A stretch of DNA of 64,000 nt from Viscum album (GCA_963277665.1 OY728165.1:1759284772-1759348771), one strand, 5' to 3'. Shown: positions 1 through 12,570, counted from the first letter of the stretch. Made by a program: numbers and translations. Notes: a model not told the origin generated them from the letters alone.

Positions 1-795
1 ATGTCAGGGTGCATTAGAAGAGGAAGCATCATTGGAGAAGTTCTTCATGTTCTTCACCGTAGATGTTCTTCATTGAAGAACATTGTCCTTCATCGAGAGA
101 GGAACACATTTCTCCTAATTCTCCAGAGCCTCCCCAATCAAATATTTTCCAACACAAATAAAATGACAGCCACCCAATTTAATAATTCCATGCATTTCAA
201 ATTAATTCAAATTAACCAATTAATTAAGCATTCATAATTAATTAAATTGATGAGGTTGGCACAATTAATGGAGGGAGGTGGAGAGGCTCCTCCATTAAGA
301 GGGAGTTAAAAAGTTAAAAGGGGGTTTCATGGGAGTTGAAGGGAAAATGAAGAGTTAGGTGCTTTTGTGGGCCCCAACACATATTATCCTTTCATGGGAG
401 GTTATGTGGGGTGTGGTCCCCACCCCAACTTCCCTTTGGAGGAAAATAAACTCCTCTTATATAAAAGTTTACAATAAAACAATTTTATTTAATTTTCTAT
501 GAATCCCCAAAAAATAACTTCTACTCTCGACCAAACGCAAATGTGGTAAAGGTCTCCTTAAGCGAATATCAGTGCTGTGAGTTCATTGGTTCCCTTAGAT
601 TTCAATTCCGAGCACTGATTTAAATGAAAGAAAATCTCGCACGTACGTTTACTGAACGTACCCGAAAAAAAGGTCAGAAATTTATTCCGGGCACACCGGG
701 CCTCAGAATCAGGCGCCGTCAGAAACTGCGGACTCGTAAAATTCCAAAGAATATAAGAAAAAAAAATTTCCTTCAAATTTCTAAGTCATTACATA
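1..795 (+). other. Unplaced LTR-like or promoter-like segment
   Basis: No long credible gene is seen; the short open frames here lack recognisable domains. The stretch has features of a retrotransposon U3/leader: a TATA motif at 458-465, an upstream hairpin (GTGGGG and CCCCAC at 406-423 around a 6-nt loop) and a GC-richer piece at 640-740. It does not match the part of element B's 3' LTR that should lie at this position, so it is probably a separate insertion that truncated the 5' LTR of element B near 795. The left boundary lies outside the window. Its identity as an LTR is inference only. Confidence 0.3.
458..465 (+). promoter_or_regulatory. Candidate TATA box
   Basis: TATATAAA follows a C/T-rich run and lies downstream of a GTGGGG/CCCCAC hairpin. 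It is a good match to a plant TATA box, but no transcript or gene downstream can be named. Confidence 0.3.
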
Positions 796-1228
796 TATTC
801 AGTGTAGTATATTCACCATTTCATAAAGATGAAAATTATTACTTTTTGATAATATATTCATGGTTTTCGTGTCCTCTCAAGACTAACAGTATTCTTTCAT
901 TGTGCATCCCTTACTGAGCTTTTAATGCTCATACCAATTTTTGAATTTTTTTATACAACCTAAAGAATAATAGAGTAATGGATGGGATCAACGAAAATTT
1001 ATTCCATTAAAACATGAAACGATACCATGTTTCTTTTTATAGAGTTTCTGTTTTATGGAATAAAATGTATAGTCAGGATAAGTATAAATATGTAATATAT
1101 AAGTTGTTATGTATGATTTAAGCCCTAATTATCTAAATATATAAACATAAAATGATCCTCAGTTTGAATTAATGTAAAATTAATGACATATCTAATTATT
1201 AAATAATGTTTAAGGCTCGGGCCTTATA
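796..1228 (+). repeat. End of 5' LTR of old element B
   Basis: This stretch matches 16610-17033 in the same orientation with many substitutions. Shared landmarks in order are a 'catggtttt' word, 'agactaa-agtatt', the 'tactgagctttt' motif, a GATGGGAT word and a shared terminal 'tttaagg...ccttata/tccata'. The motif TACTGAGCTTTT corresponds to TACTGGGCTTTA in the young A LTR, at a similar distance from the LTR end. It ends directly before a primer-site-like sequence, as a 5' LTR should. The rest of this LTR upstream is missing or replaced. Confidence 0.65.
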
Positions 1229-1243
1229 GTTTGTCTCAGAGGC
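1229..1243 (+). other. Degenerate primer-binding site (initiator-Met tRNA type)
   Basis: The sequence after the LTR end reads GTTTGTCTCAGAGG. The intact element at 53751 has GTTGGTATCAGAGG in the same place after a similar 'ATA' LTR end. The word TGGTATCAGAG is the usual complement of plant initiator methionine tRNA, so this is a mutated copy. Confidence 0.55.
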
Positions 1244-1694
1244 CGGTATAGATAACTATAGAGGTTAGTTTGTTTCTTAAGAATAATTTACATGTTTTAT
1301 ATAACCATAATGGTTAGAATATTAAAAAGAGTCATATTTATTTTAGATAAATTGAATGAGTTTAAGAAAACAAGAATAAATATATCTTATTTTTCACCCT
1401 CCTCATAATATAGTATATGATGATTTTATTGATATACTTACATTGAACTTTTTTGGTTTTAGTAAATGGATAGTTCTTGTAGTTACAAAAGTTACAATGG
1501 ATGTGAATGAAATTGTGGTGGTTTTCTTAATATGAAAAAAATGAAATGGGAGCTATAATGAGAACAGTTTGGGCTATTCTAAACAATCTATCTAGAGACA
1601 TGATTAACCACTTGAACCATGGTGATTTTTCTAATGAATAATATTTAAGAGAAATGAATCCCTATGGATGTTAAGGTAATAATCATAAATTTAA

Positions 1695-1946
1695 GTATAT
1701 TACAAAACCTATGAGTAAAGGGTGTGGAAAGAAATACCTAGGAAACCTTCTCAAAGGGATGAGAAGATGTTATAGATGAAGTCATGAAGGTCATAAAAAA
1801 ATAACCTGTAATGGAAAAAGGAAGCATTTAGTTGAATCCAGGAAAAGGAAATATGTTATTTCTAAGGGATTAATGGAATGTTTCAAATGTGGAGGGCATG
1901 TTCATTATTCAAATAGATTTCCTACGAAGAAGTTTCAGGAATAGTA
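1695..1946 (+). pseudogene. Gag zinc-knuckle fragment of element B
   Basis: A single reading frame with one internal stop shows the same three-knuckle block as the intact Gag at 55066-55270. It starts with CGKKYLGN (compare CGKKHPGN in the young element). A CCHC knuckle follows, with its second Cys replaced by the stop and its neighbour (CYR-stop-SHEGHKKITC), and then a third block CFKCGGHVHYSNRF in which the last Cys is lost. The frame ends at a stop near 1944. The match identifies element B as a Tekay-like Ty3/gypsy relative. Upstream Gag sequence (about 1450-1690) is too decayed to read. Confidence 0.65.
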
Positions 1947-3788
1947 TTAGCAAGGCCATACAAATATATGTTTACCAATACCTAATGTCATTCAAATTAA
2001 TGATGAGGAAACTGAAAATGACCTATGAACGTTATGGATTATTTATTATCACATGTTTTTACATTATTTAATTTTAGGACATTATGCATGATTTTGTTTG
2101 CAGGAAATATGGAAAAAAGAATAAGATTGAAAAACATTGATAAAGGGTCATGAAGAATGTTTGAAGATTAAGATGTCTACATTTAAGGAATTTAAGAGTT
2201 ATGTTGGATTTATGAATGTTGATATGTTTAAATTTATTAATGATGGGATTACTTAGGAAGAATTATTATATTTGTACCAGTTACATTTTTTATATAAAAA
2301 TTTTAATTAAGGAAGAATTAACTTCTCTTTCCTGGATATTGTAAAAAATAACACATTAGGGTTTATATGATCCCAAAATTTGAGGCAATTATTAGTTATT
2401 AATTTTTGGGATGAAAAATGTGAGGTATGAGATAACCATTGAGGTTAAAAAAATTTAGGGTTATTTTTGAGGAATTTACCTCATTTTTTTGGAAAGATAT
2501 AAAATAATATAGTTTTTGAAAAATGAGAACATGAAGACAATGTGATAACCCATCACGTCAGACAATGATGTGTGAGTCGAACCCACAACAGAAGTGAGAC
2601 TGTGATTTTTCACCTACCACTGGCCTATGTGAAGTCCATAGTTTGTATGAATTACTCTTTTTAGTTAAATGATTTCATGGATCAAGAATAAGTTGATTTT
2701 TGGAACTTAAGTTTAATCAAATGAATATCTTTAGTATAGGAAAATGATTTTGCTATTATGTGATAAATGTTAATTTTGAAGACGTTTGTACTTTTGAAAA
2801 CACTATATACCTAAAGAAAATAAAATACTATGTGATTTTATTTGAGGAGTAATGGTTGAATTTCATTATGGAATAACCTATGTATTTTTGTGGACAAATA
2901 GAGATTTGGATTGATTGGGGAAATGATTAACCTATTATGGACAACATGTTATTAGGTTAATTACTTTTAAGTATGAGACTTTAAGAGTAATCAATGTTAT
3001 TTGAAGATAAATTTTAAGATTTATCATGGAAGACTATGTGATAAAATCCTTCAAAATTTTGGGATTATATCTTATTTTGTAATATTTTGAATAATTTTAA
3101 GGAATTTTTTTATTTAATGGTATTTTTTGAACATTGGGTATTGTTTATTGAATTTGGGAGATTTGGATTAGTATTTATTTTTATAACGTATTTTTTTGGG
3201 ATTATCTGATCATGTACAAACCATTTGGGTTATGGTTAATTTCTAAAGATAAGGTAAATATTTAGTTCAAATTTTGTGGATTATGTGATTCACTAGAAGT
3301 TGATTCTAGAGCATCAAGTGTGACCAAATCATCTTGAATACTCACTTTTTGGGGAAAAGATTAGTTTGTGGAAGATAATTATTAATGTATGAAACTCTAC
3401 TTGAAAATTATGTTTGTTTCCTTATCATTATAGCCATGATCAAAAATAAAACTCCTCAAAATTATGAAAATTACCTTAACACAAAAACATTGTTCATTTA
3501 CTTTTCCTAGTTGGGAATCAAATACTATTTAACCAATCACTTGTTCGTGGATTTCTAATGGTTAACTTTCTCCTGATCATGTTTTCTATAATTCTCCATA
3601 AGAAAATTTTGTTAGTTTTTCTTCCAAATCCATGATTTCCAACATGGAATCATATTATGTGTTATCTAGGGTGACCTTTTTAGTTCTATTTATTTATATT
3701 ATAGTGATATTTTTATTGACTGATTTTCTTATGTGGGATTTCAATAAAGATTCCTAACCCAATTTTGAAATTGAAAGGATGCTGTTTC
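1947..3788 (+). other. Decayed or deleted internal region of element B
   Basis: About 1.8 kb of AT-rich sequence lies between the Gag knuckles and the polypurine tract. I find no protease, reverse transcriptase, RNase H or integrase motif on either strand. A full Tekay pol needs over 3 kb, so most of pol is absent. The element is either a deletion derivative or a non-autonomous form. Confidence 0.45.
2573..2627 (-). other. tRNA-like (SINE-head-like) fragment
   Basis: On the minus strand a near-perfect RNA polymerase III B box (GGTTCGACTCA) lies about 33 nt downstream of an A-box-like TAGGCCAGTGGTAGG. The spacing fits a tRNA-derived SINE promoter. No cloverleaf, poly-A/T tail or flanking duplication is recognised, so this is only a candidate fragment, not a tRNA gene. 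Confidence 0.25.
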
Positions 3789-3803
3789 CAAAAGGGGTAA
3801 TCA
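3789..3803 (+). other. Polypurine tract before 3' LTR of element B
   Basis: AAAAGGGGTAATCA directly precedes TGTAACGACC. The intact element has AAGGGGGGAATGT before the same TGTAACGACC, so this is the matching plus-strand primer site. Confidence 0.6.
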
Positions 3804-6165
3804 TGTAACGACCATGGTATTTATAGAATAATACAGTTTCATATCTATTAATATATATGAATAAGAAATTAATTTTATATTAAAGGTGACACTTTGTTCG
3901 ATATCATACCCAACACACAACAACATGTTTTTCGGAAAACGTACATTGAACACTATGTTGAGTTATACCGAAAAATAATAAAATAATAAAATTATTATTT
4001 TAAATGGTAATTAACATCTTGCCATTATATTGGTCAGAATTAATAGAATTAACAATATAATTATTTTACATATTTTTTAAATTCGTTTACATTTATCCAA
4101 TGATGTTTAGAGGCATAAAATGAGAATGAATACAATTTTAAGTATAAAATACTCTCATATTTTTAAAAGGTCATTTTAACAGATTTTGATGGTGAACCCT
4201 TTTTAAATATTGTTTTTTTCACTTTTATATTTTATATTTTACAAAATAAAATTATTTTACAGAAGAGGGTCATCATAATTTACTTTGGTTAATGTTTTGG
4301 TTATTCTATGATAAAGTTCATTTTTATGAATAGTGTAAAATATTGCATTTTAATTCCAAACTGCATTTTCATATAATTTATTTATATATATAGATTGTCA
4401 TTTAATTAGTTTAAAATTTTATTTATATTTTTTATCATTTAATCCAATTATGGTCATCAGAAGTAATTTCACATTGAAATGGCACATCAACACATTACAA
4501 TATTTTGATAGTTTTTAATTCTAAAAAACCAGTATTCTAGTTTTGACATTGAGAATTAATTTTATATTAATTTCTTCCAATTATGTGTTTCGAATTTGAA
4601 AAAATGGATTCTATATTTAAATTAAAATCTCCAAATTGTGTAAATAAGTACTTTTTATTATTGGACTTTATGAATAGTAACTTCAGTAATTATTTTTATT
4701 TACCATGGTTAAAGGGCAAATGATGTAAATAAGGGAAAAATAATATTATAATGAAAAAAACTAACCTAACATGTGTAATAATATTATCAGATGATATATG
4801 TCCCACCACGGGAATCCTTGGGACTATTTTGGGACCCCATGGAGCCACTTCGGTGTGATGATGACATGTTATAAGAATTAATTTAATGTAAATAGAAATA
4901 TAACATAAACATGTATCTTTTACTAAAAAAATAATAATATAGGTTTATATGACTAATAGAATTGGCTATAAATATCCATTATAAATATAAAATTATTTCC
5001 AACATCGTGGTACTTTATTTATAATTCTTATACATTAAATAAAAAATTTTATTTATGACACAATGATGATGCAATGATTACCTTATTTATGAATGATTAA
5101 AATAAATGATATTATAAATATTGAAATAAATGTAATTTTAGATTTTTGATCCCATCAATAATTTTTTTGGATTATTTTGACATTTTATATTTGATTTAAG
5201 GCCTTTTTTTGAACGAATCATGTTTTTATGACTTTAATAAAAATTAATTACTAAATAGTGTTGAATTTGACATAAATGAGTTTTTTTCTTAAAAAACTAC
5301 ACTATTAATTGATATAATGGTCATAAAAATATATGATTCAGCCAAATTACTTATGTAATTTTACAAATTTCATTAATGATCCACTTTTTGTTCTCTTGGA
5401 ATTTTATATTAACTACAGTAACCATATATTATGAAAATACAAGAAGACATGGTAAGAGTTAATGTTTTTAACTATGTGTTAAAGCTAAAAGATAATGTTA
5501 ATTTTGTGACATAAACTTGTCTATTGTATATTGGTTTAGATTATAATGACCCATCATAATCTTAGACTAGAAATATATCACTATGTAACTATTATAATTC
5601 AAAAATAATTTTATAATTAAATATTATTTCAATACTTTCCTAAAGTGCCCCTCCTCTCACTTTTAAAAGGCCATCGCATCTACCCACCTACTCACACCTT
5701 TGTTTCCCCTTGGATAATCCAAAATATGATAAAATAAGATCCCAACATACCTCCCTTCCAACTAGAACCCTTAACTTTCTCATAAAGAAATTAAAGAAAT
5801 CCTTTAGTCTCAAATCAAAAAAAGTTACCGATGTAGAGGTAACATATTATCTCAAGTTACTTTCATTTATTTTACATCTCCAATTATTATTATATTCTTA
5901 TTCAATGATTAAATAAAAAAATATCCTAAATATACTGAAATGTTTTAATGAGAAGTATTCGAAAAACACTTACACACACCTTCATATAATGGATACGAAC
6001 ATATTGTTTCTTTGTATGGCGAACTACTGCCACACGAAATGATGATTGTTTGATTTTATCATACCACCTCTCAAGGTTTCCATTATGATGGAACTGAATT
6101 TATATTGGATATAAATTATATTTATATTGTCTCTATGATTTGGTAATTTTTATCCCATGCAATGG
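3804..6165 (+). repeat. 3' LTR of element B, first part (interrupted)
   Basis: The segment starts with TGTAACGACC right after a polypurine tract, the same start as the A-family LTRs. A promoter-like stretch sits at about 5640-5720 (TTTTAAAAGG followed by C/T-rich leader-like sequence), and GAGGTAAC near 5840 could be a splice donor. The LTR is broken by insertion of old A at about 6165 and resumes at 15232. Joined, it would be about 4.1 kb, very long for an LTR, so further undetected insertions are possible. No gene is seen; the 68-codon frame at 5710 is not recognisable. Confidence 0.5.
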
Positions 6166-7521
6166 AGTAGAAGTGAAACGTGAACATAAAGGCATGATAA
6201 AGCATGATAATCATAACATGAAGATGTGGCAATAACACTTAACTTGGAATTAGCATGAGTCAAGGTTAATTTACTTTGGAGCATGAGTAAACCCTCATTT
6301 CACATGAATAATGAGTAAACCCTCGTTCCACTTGAATTATCATGGTTCAACACCCATTTCACATAACGTATCATGATACTATACTTTACCCAATGCATTG
6401 GAGCGCTATCAGAACACACCATTTTTAAACATTTCATTTTATGAATAAGTGTGCCACATAGATCATAAAACATGGATTAATCATCATTTACTCCACAATA
6501 AATGAATTTGGTATTTTATTACATCACCATTGGGTCATTATGATGTCGTAAAGCACATTATATATTTAAACGGTATTTAAATTTTACTCAAAAATTCCAC
6601 TGTCTCAGGGAATTATGAAAAATTAACCATTGGATAACTTCAACATCCTAATTCTGAAAATAATATTACTTTTATCCAAATAATTTTCTAAATATTTGAA
6701 TTTTCACTTTTAAAATAAAAACAGACATTTATTGAAAATTCATGGGTTTTGACAAAAACAGCTTTCAAACCTTAATAATGATTAAACTTGTATTCATAAA
6801 AATTATATGATCATTTGTACCTTATAAAAATTAATTTAATCATAATAATATCTAATTAAAATATTATTTAAATAAAAAATCCGTTAATTTATCAAAATTA
6901 ATTTCTTAGTTGAATATTAACTAAAAATACTATTTGGGATTTAAAAACTATTTACAAAGTAACAACAATAATATCAATGAATAATATTAATTATATACAA
7001 AAATAATGAACATAATAATTGTGCTAATGTATTGTTACATAACCCCTTATAACACCTGCATAAGACCGAAGGGTATGGTGTATGATGGTGACATAATCCT
7101 GGTTGGCTCAGATAACATCACTCAGGTGGTAATCTATATCAACTTCTAATTTTCCCGTAGGCGGTTCCGTTCGAGCTTAACATATTAAAGCTCAGCATGA
7201 GCTTGGTCAAGAAAGAATCCCAATGAAGCCACATCTTTTTTGAGATCCGACAAATGGGATTTGTACGGGGAAAGTCCACTCGATGAGGCTATCACTTCCG
7301 TTGTCTGATTAAATTGGATTTATAAAATCTCTATATTTATACTAATCATGTTATCACTGTTCAAAAAATATATTAGAAATAGTAACAATTCGTAATGTTA
7401 TTTTGAAATCCAAAAACATAAAACCATGGTAGTGTATAATTTTTTAAATAAACATTTTACATAATAATACATTTAAATAGGTTAAGAGGGATTTTCATTA
7501 ATGAAAGTTTGGGTTGTTACA
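6166..7521 (-). repeat. 3' LTR of old A (truncated, internally deleted)
   Basis: The right edge (GGGTTGTTACA read on plus) mirrors the TGTAACGACC start of the young LTR. The block at about 6508-7521 matches the first kilobase of the young LTR in reverse, and 6170-6505 matches its hairpin-repeat zone (compare 53100-53440). The promoter and leader between them are deleted. The last roughly 300 bp of the LTR are missing at the low-coordinate end. Confidence 0.75.
7024..7292 (-). pseudogene. U3 ORF remnant, old A 3' LTR
   Basis: This is the homologue of the 89-codon ORF at 51316-51585. The start codon has become ATA, there are internal stops, and one base is missing late in the frame, giving 269 bp instead of 270. 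The TAG stop codon position is conserved. Recognisable residues include DVASLGF, LDQAHAEL and KLERNRLRE. It shows that the ORF predates the young insertion. Confidence 0.6.
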
Positions 7522-7537
7522 ATATTCCCCCCTTAAG
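7522..7537 (-). other. Polypurine tract of old A
   Basis: Read on the minus strand this is CTTAAGGGGGGAATAT directly before the 3' LTR start. It is nearly identical to the tract at 58777-58791 of the young element. Confidence 0.65.
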
Positions 7538-7569
7538 AAATTTCACCCTCAAATAATACTTTCCCCCAC

Positions 7570-8100
7570 ACTAAGATAGATATGGGTAACTCTGCCTTAT
7601 TACTTCCTCTATTTCCGACGTTTCTTCTTCAAACTTGTGATTTATCCACAAAACTTTCATGAGGGGCATTGTCTTATTTCATAGAACATTTTCCCTATGA
7701 TCTATGATCATCACCAGATTATATTCATAGGAGAGATAATTCTCTAATGGTACCACCTCTAGATTGAGTATATATGATGGGTCAGGTATATACTTCCTCA
7801 TGAGTGATACATGGAACACATCAGGTATTTGCGATTGGTTTGGTGGGAGTGCTAGTCGATAGGCCACTACTCCAATGTGATCAAGGATCTAAAAAGGCCA
7901 GACGTACCTTCGACTAACCTTTCCGTTATTCCCAAATCTCATAACTCTCTTCAACAATGATATGTGGAGGAATACTATGTCTGTGACATCAAACTATAGG
8001 TATCATCAACGATTAACATCATAACTCTTTTTTCAACTCTGAGTACATTTAATGTGCTGCTGTATGGTCTTAACCTTCTCCACCATTTCATCGACTATTT
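7570..8100 (-). pseudogene. Integrase C-terminus and chromodomain remnant (old A)
   Basis: The open piece at 7679-7867 reads like the end of the young Pol: a YRLALPP block, [16 protein letters not shown], then a weakened chromodomain start (IIDHRENVL). A stop codon at the equivalent of the pol stop lies near 7570. Chromodomains of this type are known to steer integration to heterochromatin. This copy is broken by stops and shifts. Confidence 0.7.
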
Positions 8101-8770
8101 CAGTACCTATGTGATTTATCTCCCCAACTTCATCCCATTATGTTGGTGTTCTACAACTCTTCTCATACAGAGCTTCATAAAGATCCATTTGGATGATGGA
8201 GTGGAAACTTTTGTTATAACAGAACTCAACCAGAGGAAGATGTTGATCCCATCCTCCTTTGAATTCCATTTAGAAAGCTCTCACCACATACTCAAGTGTT
8301 TGGATAGTCTTCTCAGATTGAACATCAGTTTGAGGATTATAAGCCGTACTGAAGTTCAACTCAGAATCTAGAGCATGTTGAATATTCTTCCTAAACATAG
8401 AGGTGAATCTTGGATCTCGATCGGATATAATTGATAGTGGTACTCTATTCTTACTTACCAAAACTCTGACGTATATTAGTGCCATTTGATCCATTGATAA
8501 ATCCTCTCGAATTACAATGAATTGTGCATACTTTGTAAGATGATCCAAAACAACCCAGATTGCATTGTTTACTTTGGATGTATTTGGAAGTTCAGTGACA
8601 TAGTCCATGGTTATGTTATCCCATTTCCATTCTTGAATGGGTAATGGTTGTATCATCCCCTCAGAAATATTACTCTCTACCTTCACTTGTTGGCATACAA
8701 GGAACTTTTATGTATATTCAATGATCTCTTTCTTCATGTTATCCCACCAATAAAGCTCTCGGAGATCATG
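8101..8770 (-). pseudogene. Integrase catalytic core remnant (old A)
   Basis: The minus-strand frame 8270-8686 keeps much of the D,D-35-E core: NITMDYVTELP with the first Asp, SIISDRDPRF with the second, and a region NPQTDVQSEKT with the Glu. Compared with the young copy, several residues are altered. The frame is open for only 138 codons, with shifts on both sides. The zinc-binding HHCC region just upstream (about 8690-8770) is only faintly visible. Confidence 0.8.
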
Positions 8771-9631
8771 ATCCATCTTTGTGTTTCCCGGGTGGATGGA
8801 GAAATTTGAACTATTTTCATCCTTCCAAAATTCCCTTCTTCATCTTCGGACTTGATGGAACATATAGTATTTTACCAAATATCACAATTCCTTCTTCAAT
8901 AATACTGAACTCTGAGGATTTCACTTTTTTGATAGTTTCCAATTTATTCTATATTCCCACATCATCCATTTGAAAATCCTTTAACCTTTCAAAAAAATAT
9001 GATTGAGAAATCATATTTGAATGGATTCATGTTGTTCCATTCTTTATGATTCCCATCTCAATCTTCATCAAATCTTGGAAGATTCGATCCTTTTCAATTC
9101 TCTACAATGATAGAATTGTTGGGTCCTTTCTATTTAGATCATCCGCCACCTTTTTCGCTTTCGCAGGGTTGTAATGGATTAACAGTAATGATACATAATC
9201 ATCTCTAATAATCTTCATTGGCACATATTTAACTCTTTTTGTGTGATTATATACATGAGGATTTTGTAGTCCATATATATTTCACACTTCTCCCAAAATA
9301 GGTAATACGACAAAATTTTTAAAGCAACGATCACCACAGCAATCTCCAAATCATGTTTTGGATAGTTATTCTCATGAGCTTTCAATTTACTTGAAGCATA
9401 GACAATAATTTTGTCATTCTACATCAACACACAACCCATTCCCTACATTTAAGCATCACTAAATACCATATAAAGTTACCCACTTGTGGGTAATGTGAGC
9501 ACATGCGCTGTGATAAGCCTCTTTTTCAACTCCTTGAAGCTTTTTTCTCATTCATCGTTCCATGGAAACTTGAATACCTTCCGAGTAAGCTTGGTAAGAG
9601 GGTTTGACAGTCTTGGTACATTTCTCACAAA
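8771..9631 (-). pseudogene. RNase H and linker remnant (old A)
   Basis: There is no long frame, but the nucleotide sequence follows the young element from its RNase H (56830-57180) to the integrase N-terminus in reverse. For example, the block at about 9400-9480 corresponds to the young SDASKKG region. Multiple stops and small indels are present. Confidence 0.6.
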
Positions 9632-10500
9632 TCAATGATAATATCTAGCTAACCCCAAGAAGCTACAGATATCTGTCACTGATGTTAACCTTGACCATCC
9701 CTCTATTGTAGCTATCTTCAGAGGATCTACCGATATCCCATTGCTTGTGCTGATATGACCCAAGAATGACACCTCCTTCAACCATAACTCACAATTGATG
9801 TACTTTTCATAGAGATTCTCCTTTCGCAAGGTCTCTAATATAGTACATAGTTTCTCCTCATTCTCCTCCTTGTTTTGTAGTATATTAGAATATCTTCTAT
9901 AAAGACTACCACAAATTTGTTGAGGTAATCTCTAAAGACTCTATTCATCAATTCCATGAAGATTGTTAGAGAATTAGAGAGTCTGAAAGGCATTACAATG
10001 AATTCATAGTGCCCATATCTTGTATTAAAAGCGGTGTTGGGGGTATCTACCTTCTTCACCCTTACATGATAATATCCCGACCACAGATCCACCTTGGAGA
10101 AGTATTGTTCTCCACGTAGCTAATTGAACAAGTCATCAATTTAGGGCGGAGGATACTTGTTCTTTGTCATGATTTTGTTAAGATCAAAATAATAGAAGTA
10201 AAGGTGCATTGACCCATGCTTTTAATTGATGAAGAGGACTAGTGCACCCCAGGGTGAGGCACATGGGCATATAAACCCTTTTTCCATTATCTATTTTAGT
10301 GGTTTCTTTTTCTCCTCAAGATCCACAATAGCCATTCTATATGGACTCTTGGATATCGGAAATTCCCCACGTATAAGAACAATTGATAATTGAACATCTA
10401 TACTAGGAGGAAGACCATATAATTCCCCGGGAAACACATCAGTGAATTCCATCACAATAGGCATTTCTTTAAGGATGGTTTCCTCTTTAGACTCAATCAT
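9632..10500 (-). pseudogene. Reverse transcriptase remnant (old A)
   Basis: Two minus-strand open pieces match reverse transcriptase. 9835-10092 includes [13 protein letters not shown], a PFRLSNS block and the active-site motif altered to FIEDILIYY, where the first Asp of the usual FIDD is Glu. 9632-9829 covers the thumb/connection ([14 protein letters not shown]). 10291-10500 corresponds to the linker between protease and RT ([16 protein letters not shown]). Frames are interrupted between the pieces, so the enzyme cannot be made. Confidence 0.8.
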
Positions 10501-11046
10501 CTAAGCCAGATATGCATGCTTATAGGGAATTAATATCCATGCTTGGGATGATGGTTCTAAATAATATTCATCTTCCTCCTTTCACTTGTATAGAATCGGG
10601 GGTTGATTCTCCATATGGAGATTTGTTTCCCTATCAAGGAAATTTATGTTGGATCTATATAAGGAAATCCATTCCATGCTAAGAATTGCATCAAATTCCA
10701 CTAGAAGGAGTATGATGAGGTTCTCCAGGAAGTTCAATCCACAAATTATGATAGGGGAGGATTTATATTCATGGTATGCAATGATTTACTCATTCTTCGT
10801 ACTCACCAACATCATTACTTACATGATTTTTGTTGGTGTTGGAAATGTTCTACTAAACTTTCAGGATATAAAAGAATGTGTAGAACCAGAATCAAAATGC
10901 ATGTTTCCAATTATTGAATTAATAAATAGCATACCTGTCACCACTTTATTGTCTGGGTTCACTTCAGTGGAAGTGATGGAAAAATATTTCCCTTACTACC
11001 ATGTAGGTTGTTGGTTTCCACAGAAAACCATTGGATTAAGGCATTG
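10501..11046 (-). pseudogene. Aspartic protease region remnant (old A)
   Basis: On the minus strand this aligns in order with the young protease region (about 55350-55800). It is only partly open, and the catalytic Asp-Ser-Gly is not clearly readable. An unrelated plus-strand frame at 10646-11047 overlaps it and is judged a shadow. Confidence 0.5.
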
Positions 11047-12062
11047 ATTTGAAAGGTGCCCTAGTTCTTTGAAATTGAACCATTGAACAATGCATTGAGA
11101 GTCAAATGGTGTGTTCATCTCCTCTGTCATAGCCACATGTTTTTATTTCCAGATGTTAATGGCTAGGTGCCTTTCTCTTCCACACCTAAAGAATTTCCTC
11201 ATCACATTCAGGCAATTTCTGGGTTCTTATTTCCGTGCCTTTAGAATGTGGGGTATTGGATTTTCATAGCACCATTGGATTTATCCATCAGACAACCAGA
11301 ATTGAATTCCAAAATAGGCTTCTTATCCCCATAATACCCTTGAGATTCTCTGATCTCCATTTTGGCCTTGAGAGCTTATCAGACAATTTCTTCCAAATTT
11401 TTGAAGTCATGGATCGCCAGGGCATTCCGAAAGCTAGGTTTCAACCCAACCAAGAAGTGTTTAAACTTGAATTCGGGGGTATTGACAAAGCCAGAGGCAT
11501 ATCATTTAGGACTTGTGAAGTTTTCATCATACGATCGGATGGATTCGTCTTCTTTTTTACATGAGGTAAAGGAAGTCCCTTTCCATATTTAGTCGGAGGG
11601 TGCGTGTATAATATTTATTGAAAAATATATTTTAGAAATACTTATCTTCTAATTCCTAGATCTCCTCCTCAGGATTTATATTTTTATCAAAATATACCAT
11701 TGATTAGCTTCACCCTACATACAATAAACATCTAGAAGAACCTTCTCTTGTTCGAAACATTGATGGATGGAGAAGATATTTCCAACGGAGTTGATCCATT
11801 TTTCGGCAATTGAGGGATCAGAAGATCCATTAAATGTAAAATTCATTTGTCTCATCATGCTGTCGATAGAAACTTGTTCTTTCTTAGTGGTGGTTTAACA
11901 TTCCTCTTGACTGATGTTTCTATTAAAATCTTCAGTTAACTGAGAGGGCATCATGACAAATTTCGTGATTCCCGCTACCATCAGATTGGGCATCTCATTA
12001 GAAGAGTCATCACATTGGTCTTAACATAAATTGTTAGCCCAAGTCCTCCAACAACCGGTCAT
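11047..12062 (-). pseudogene. Gag remnant (old A)
   Basis: The segment matches the young gag in reverse. The ATG equivalent is at 12062-12060, the capsid-like region lies at about 11300-11900, and degraded zinc knuckles lie near 11050-11250 (a KKFFRCG-like piece precedes 11180). No frame longer than about 75 codons survives in the gag direction. The plus-strand frames at 11235 and 11362 lie over this region in the wrong strand. Confidence 0.65.
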
Positions 12063-12556
12063 TGAATAGAATAAAAGGAAATTCAGGGGTTACACATAAA
12101 TGTTAAACCAAGGGAAAAACAGATGACTTATACATTATTTTTTTTCCATAACTTATGAATCTATAGAATTAAATCTATGTTATCCATGATCTACTTTCTA
12201 TAACATATTCTAAGGGTCATTTTTTTAATTCCTTTAATAATGTTTCATACTAAGCTTTTGAATTTACCAAAGAATATCCCCCGGGATCATCATAACCAAG
12301 AGTTAATCAAGGCCCATTGTCGTGTACCAGGATACCCCGAGTCAAGTCCAAAACACATTGTTGGAGTTTTCACTCCTAGGTACTTCTATGCCAGAGCCAC
12401 CTCTACCTATTCCAATCCAGACATGGATGTATTTTCTTGATAAATCACTAACTCATTACAAACCCAAATTTAGTGATGTATTTATTATACCTAGTCTTAT
12501 CCCTAAGGCTTTCACTAGGGTTTTCTAATCCAAATCTCAAAAATAACTAAACCTAT
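12063..12556 (-). other. Untranslated leader of old A
   Basis: This corresponds to 53764-54249 of the young element. The polypyrimidine run before the gag start (rc of about 12065-12085) is conserved, but the AG acceptor dinucleotide present in the young copy has been lost here. Confidence 0.5.
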
Positions 12557-12568
12557 CCTCTGATAAAA
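12557..12568 (-). other. Degenerate primer-binding site of old A
   Basis: Read on minus: TTTTATCAGAGG, compared with TTGGTATCAGAGG in the young element. It is followed by a leader also shared with the young copy (GGTTTAGTTATTTTTGAGAT). Confidence 0.65.
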
Positions 12569-12570
12569 AC

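Noticed and set aside
2561..2640. Functional tRNA gene
   Set aside because: The B box is good, but no acceptor stem or full cloverleaf can be folded by eye; kept only as a weak SINE-like candidate.
8054..8371. 105-codon plus-strand ORF
   Set aside because: It lies antisense over the old A integrase remnant, whose motifs are clear on the minus strand.
10646..11564. Plus-strand ORFs of 133 and 109 codons
   Set aside because: They are antisense over the decayed gag-protease region of old A; no domain of their own.
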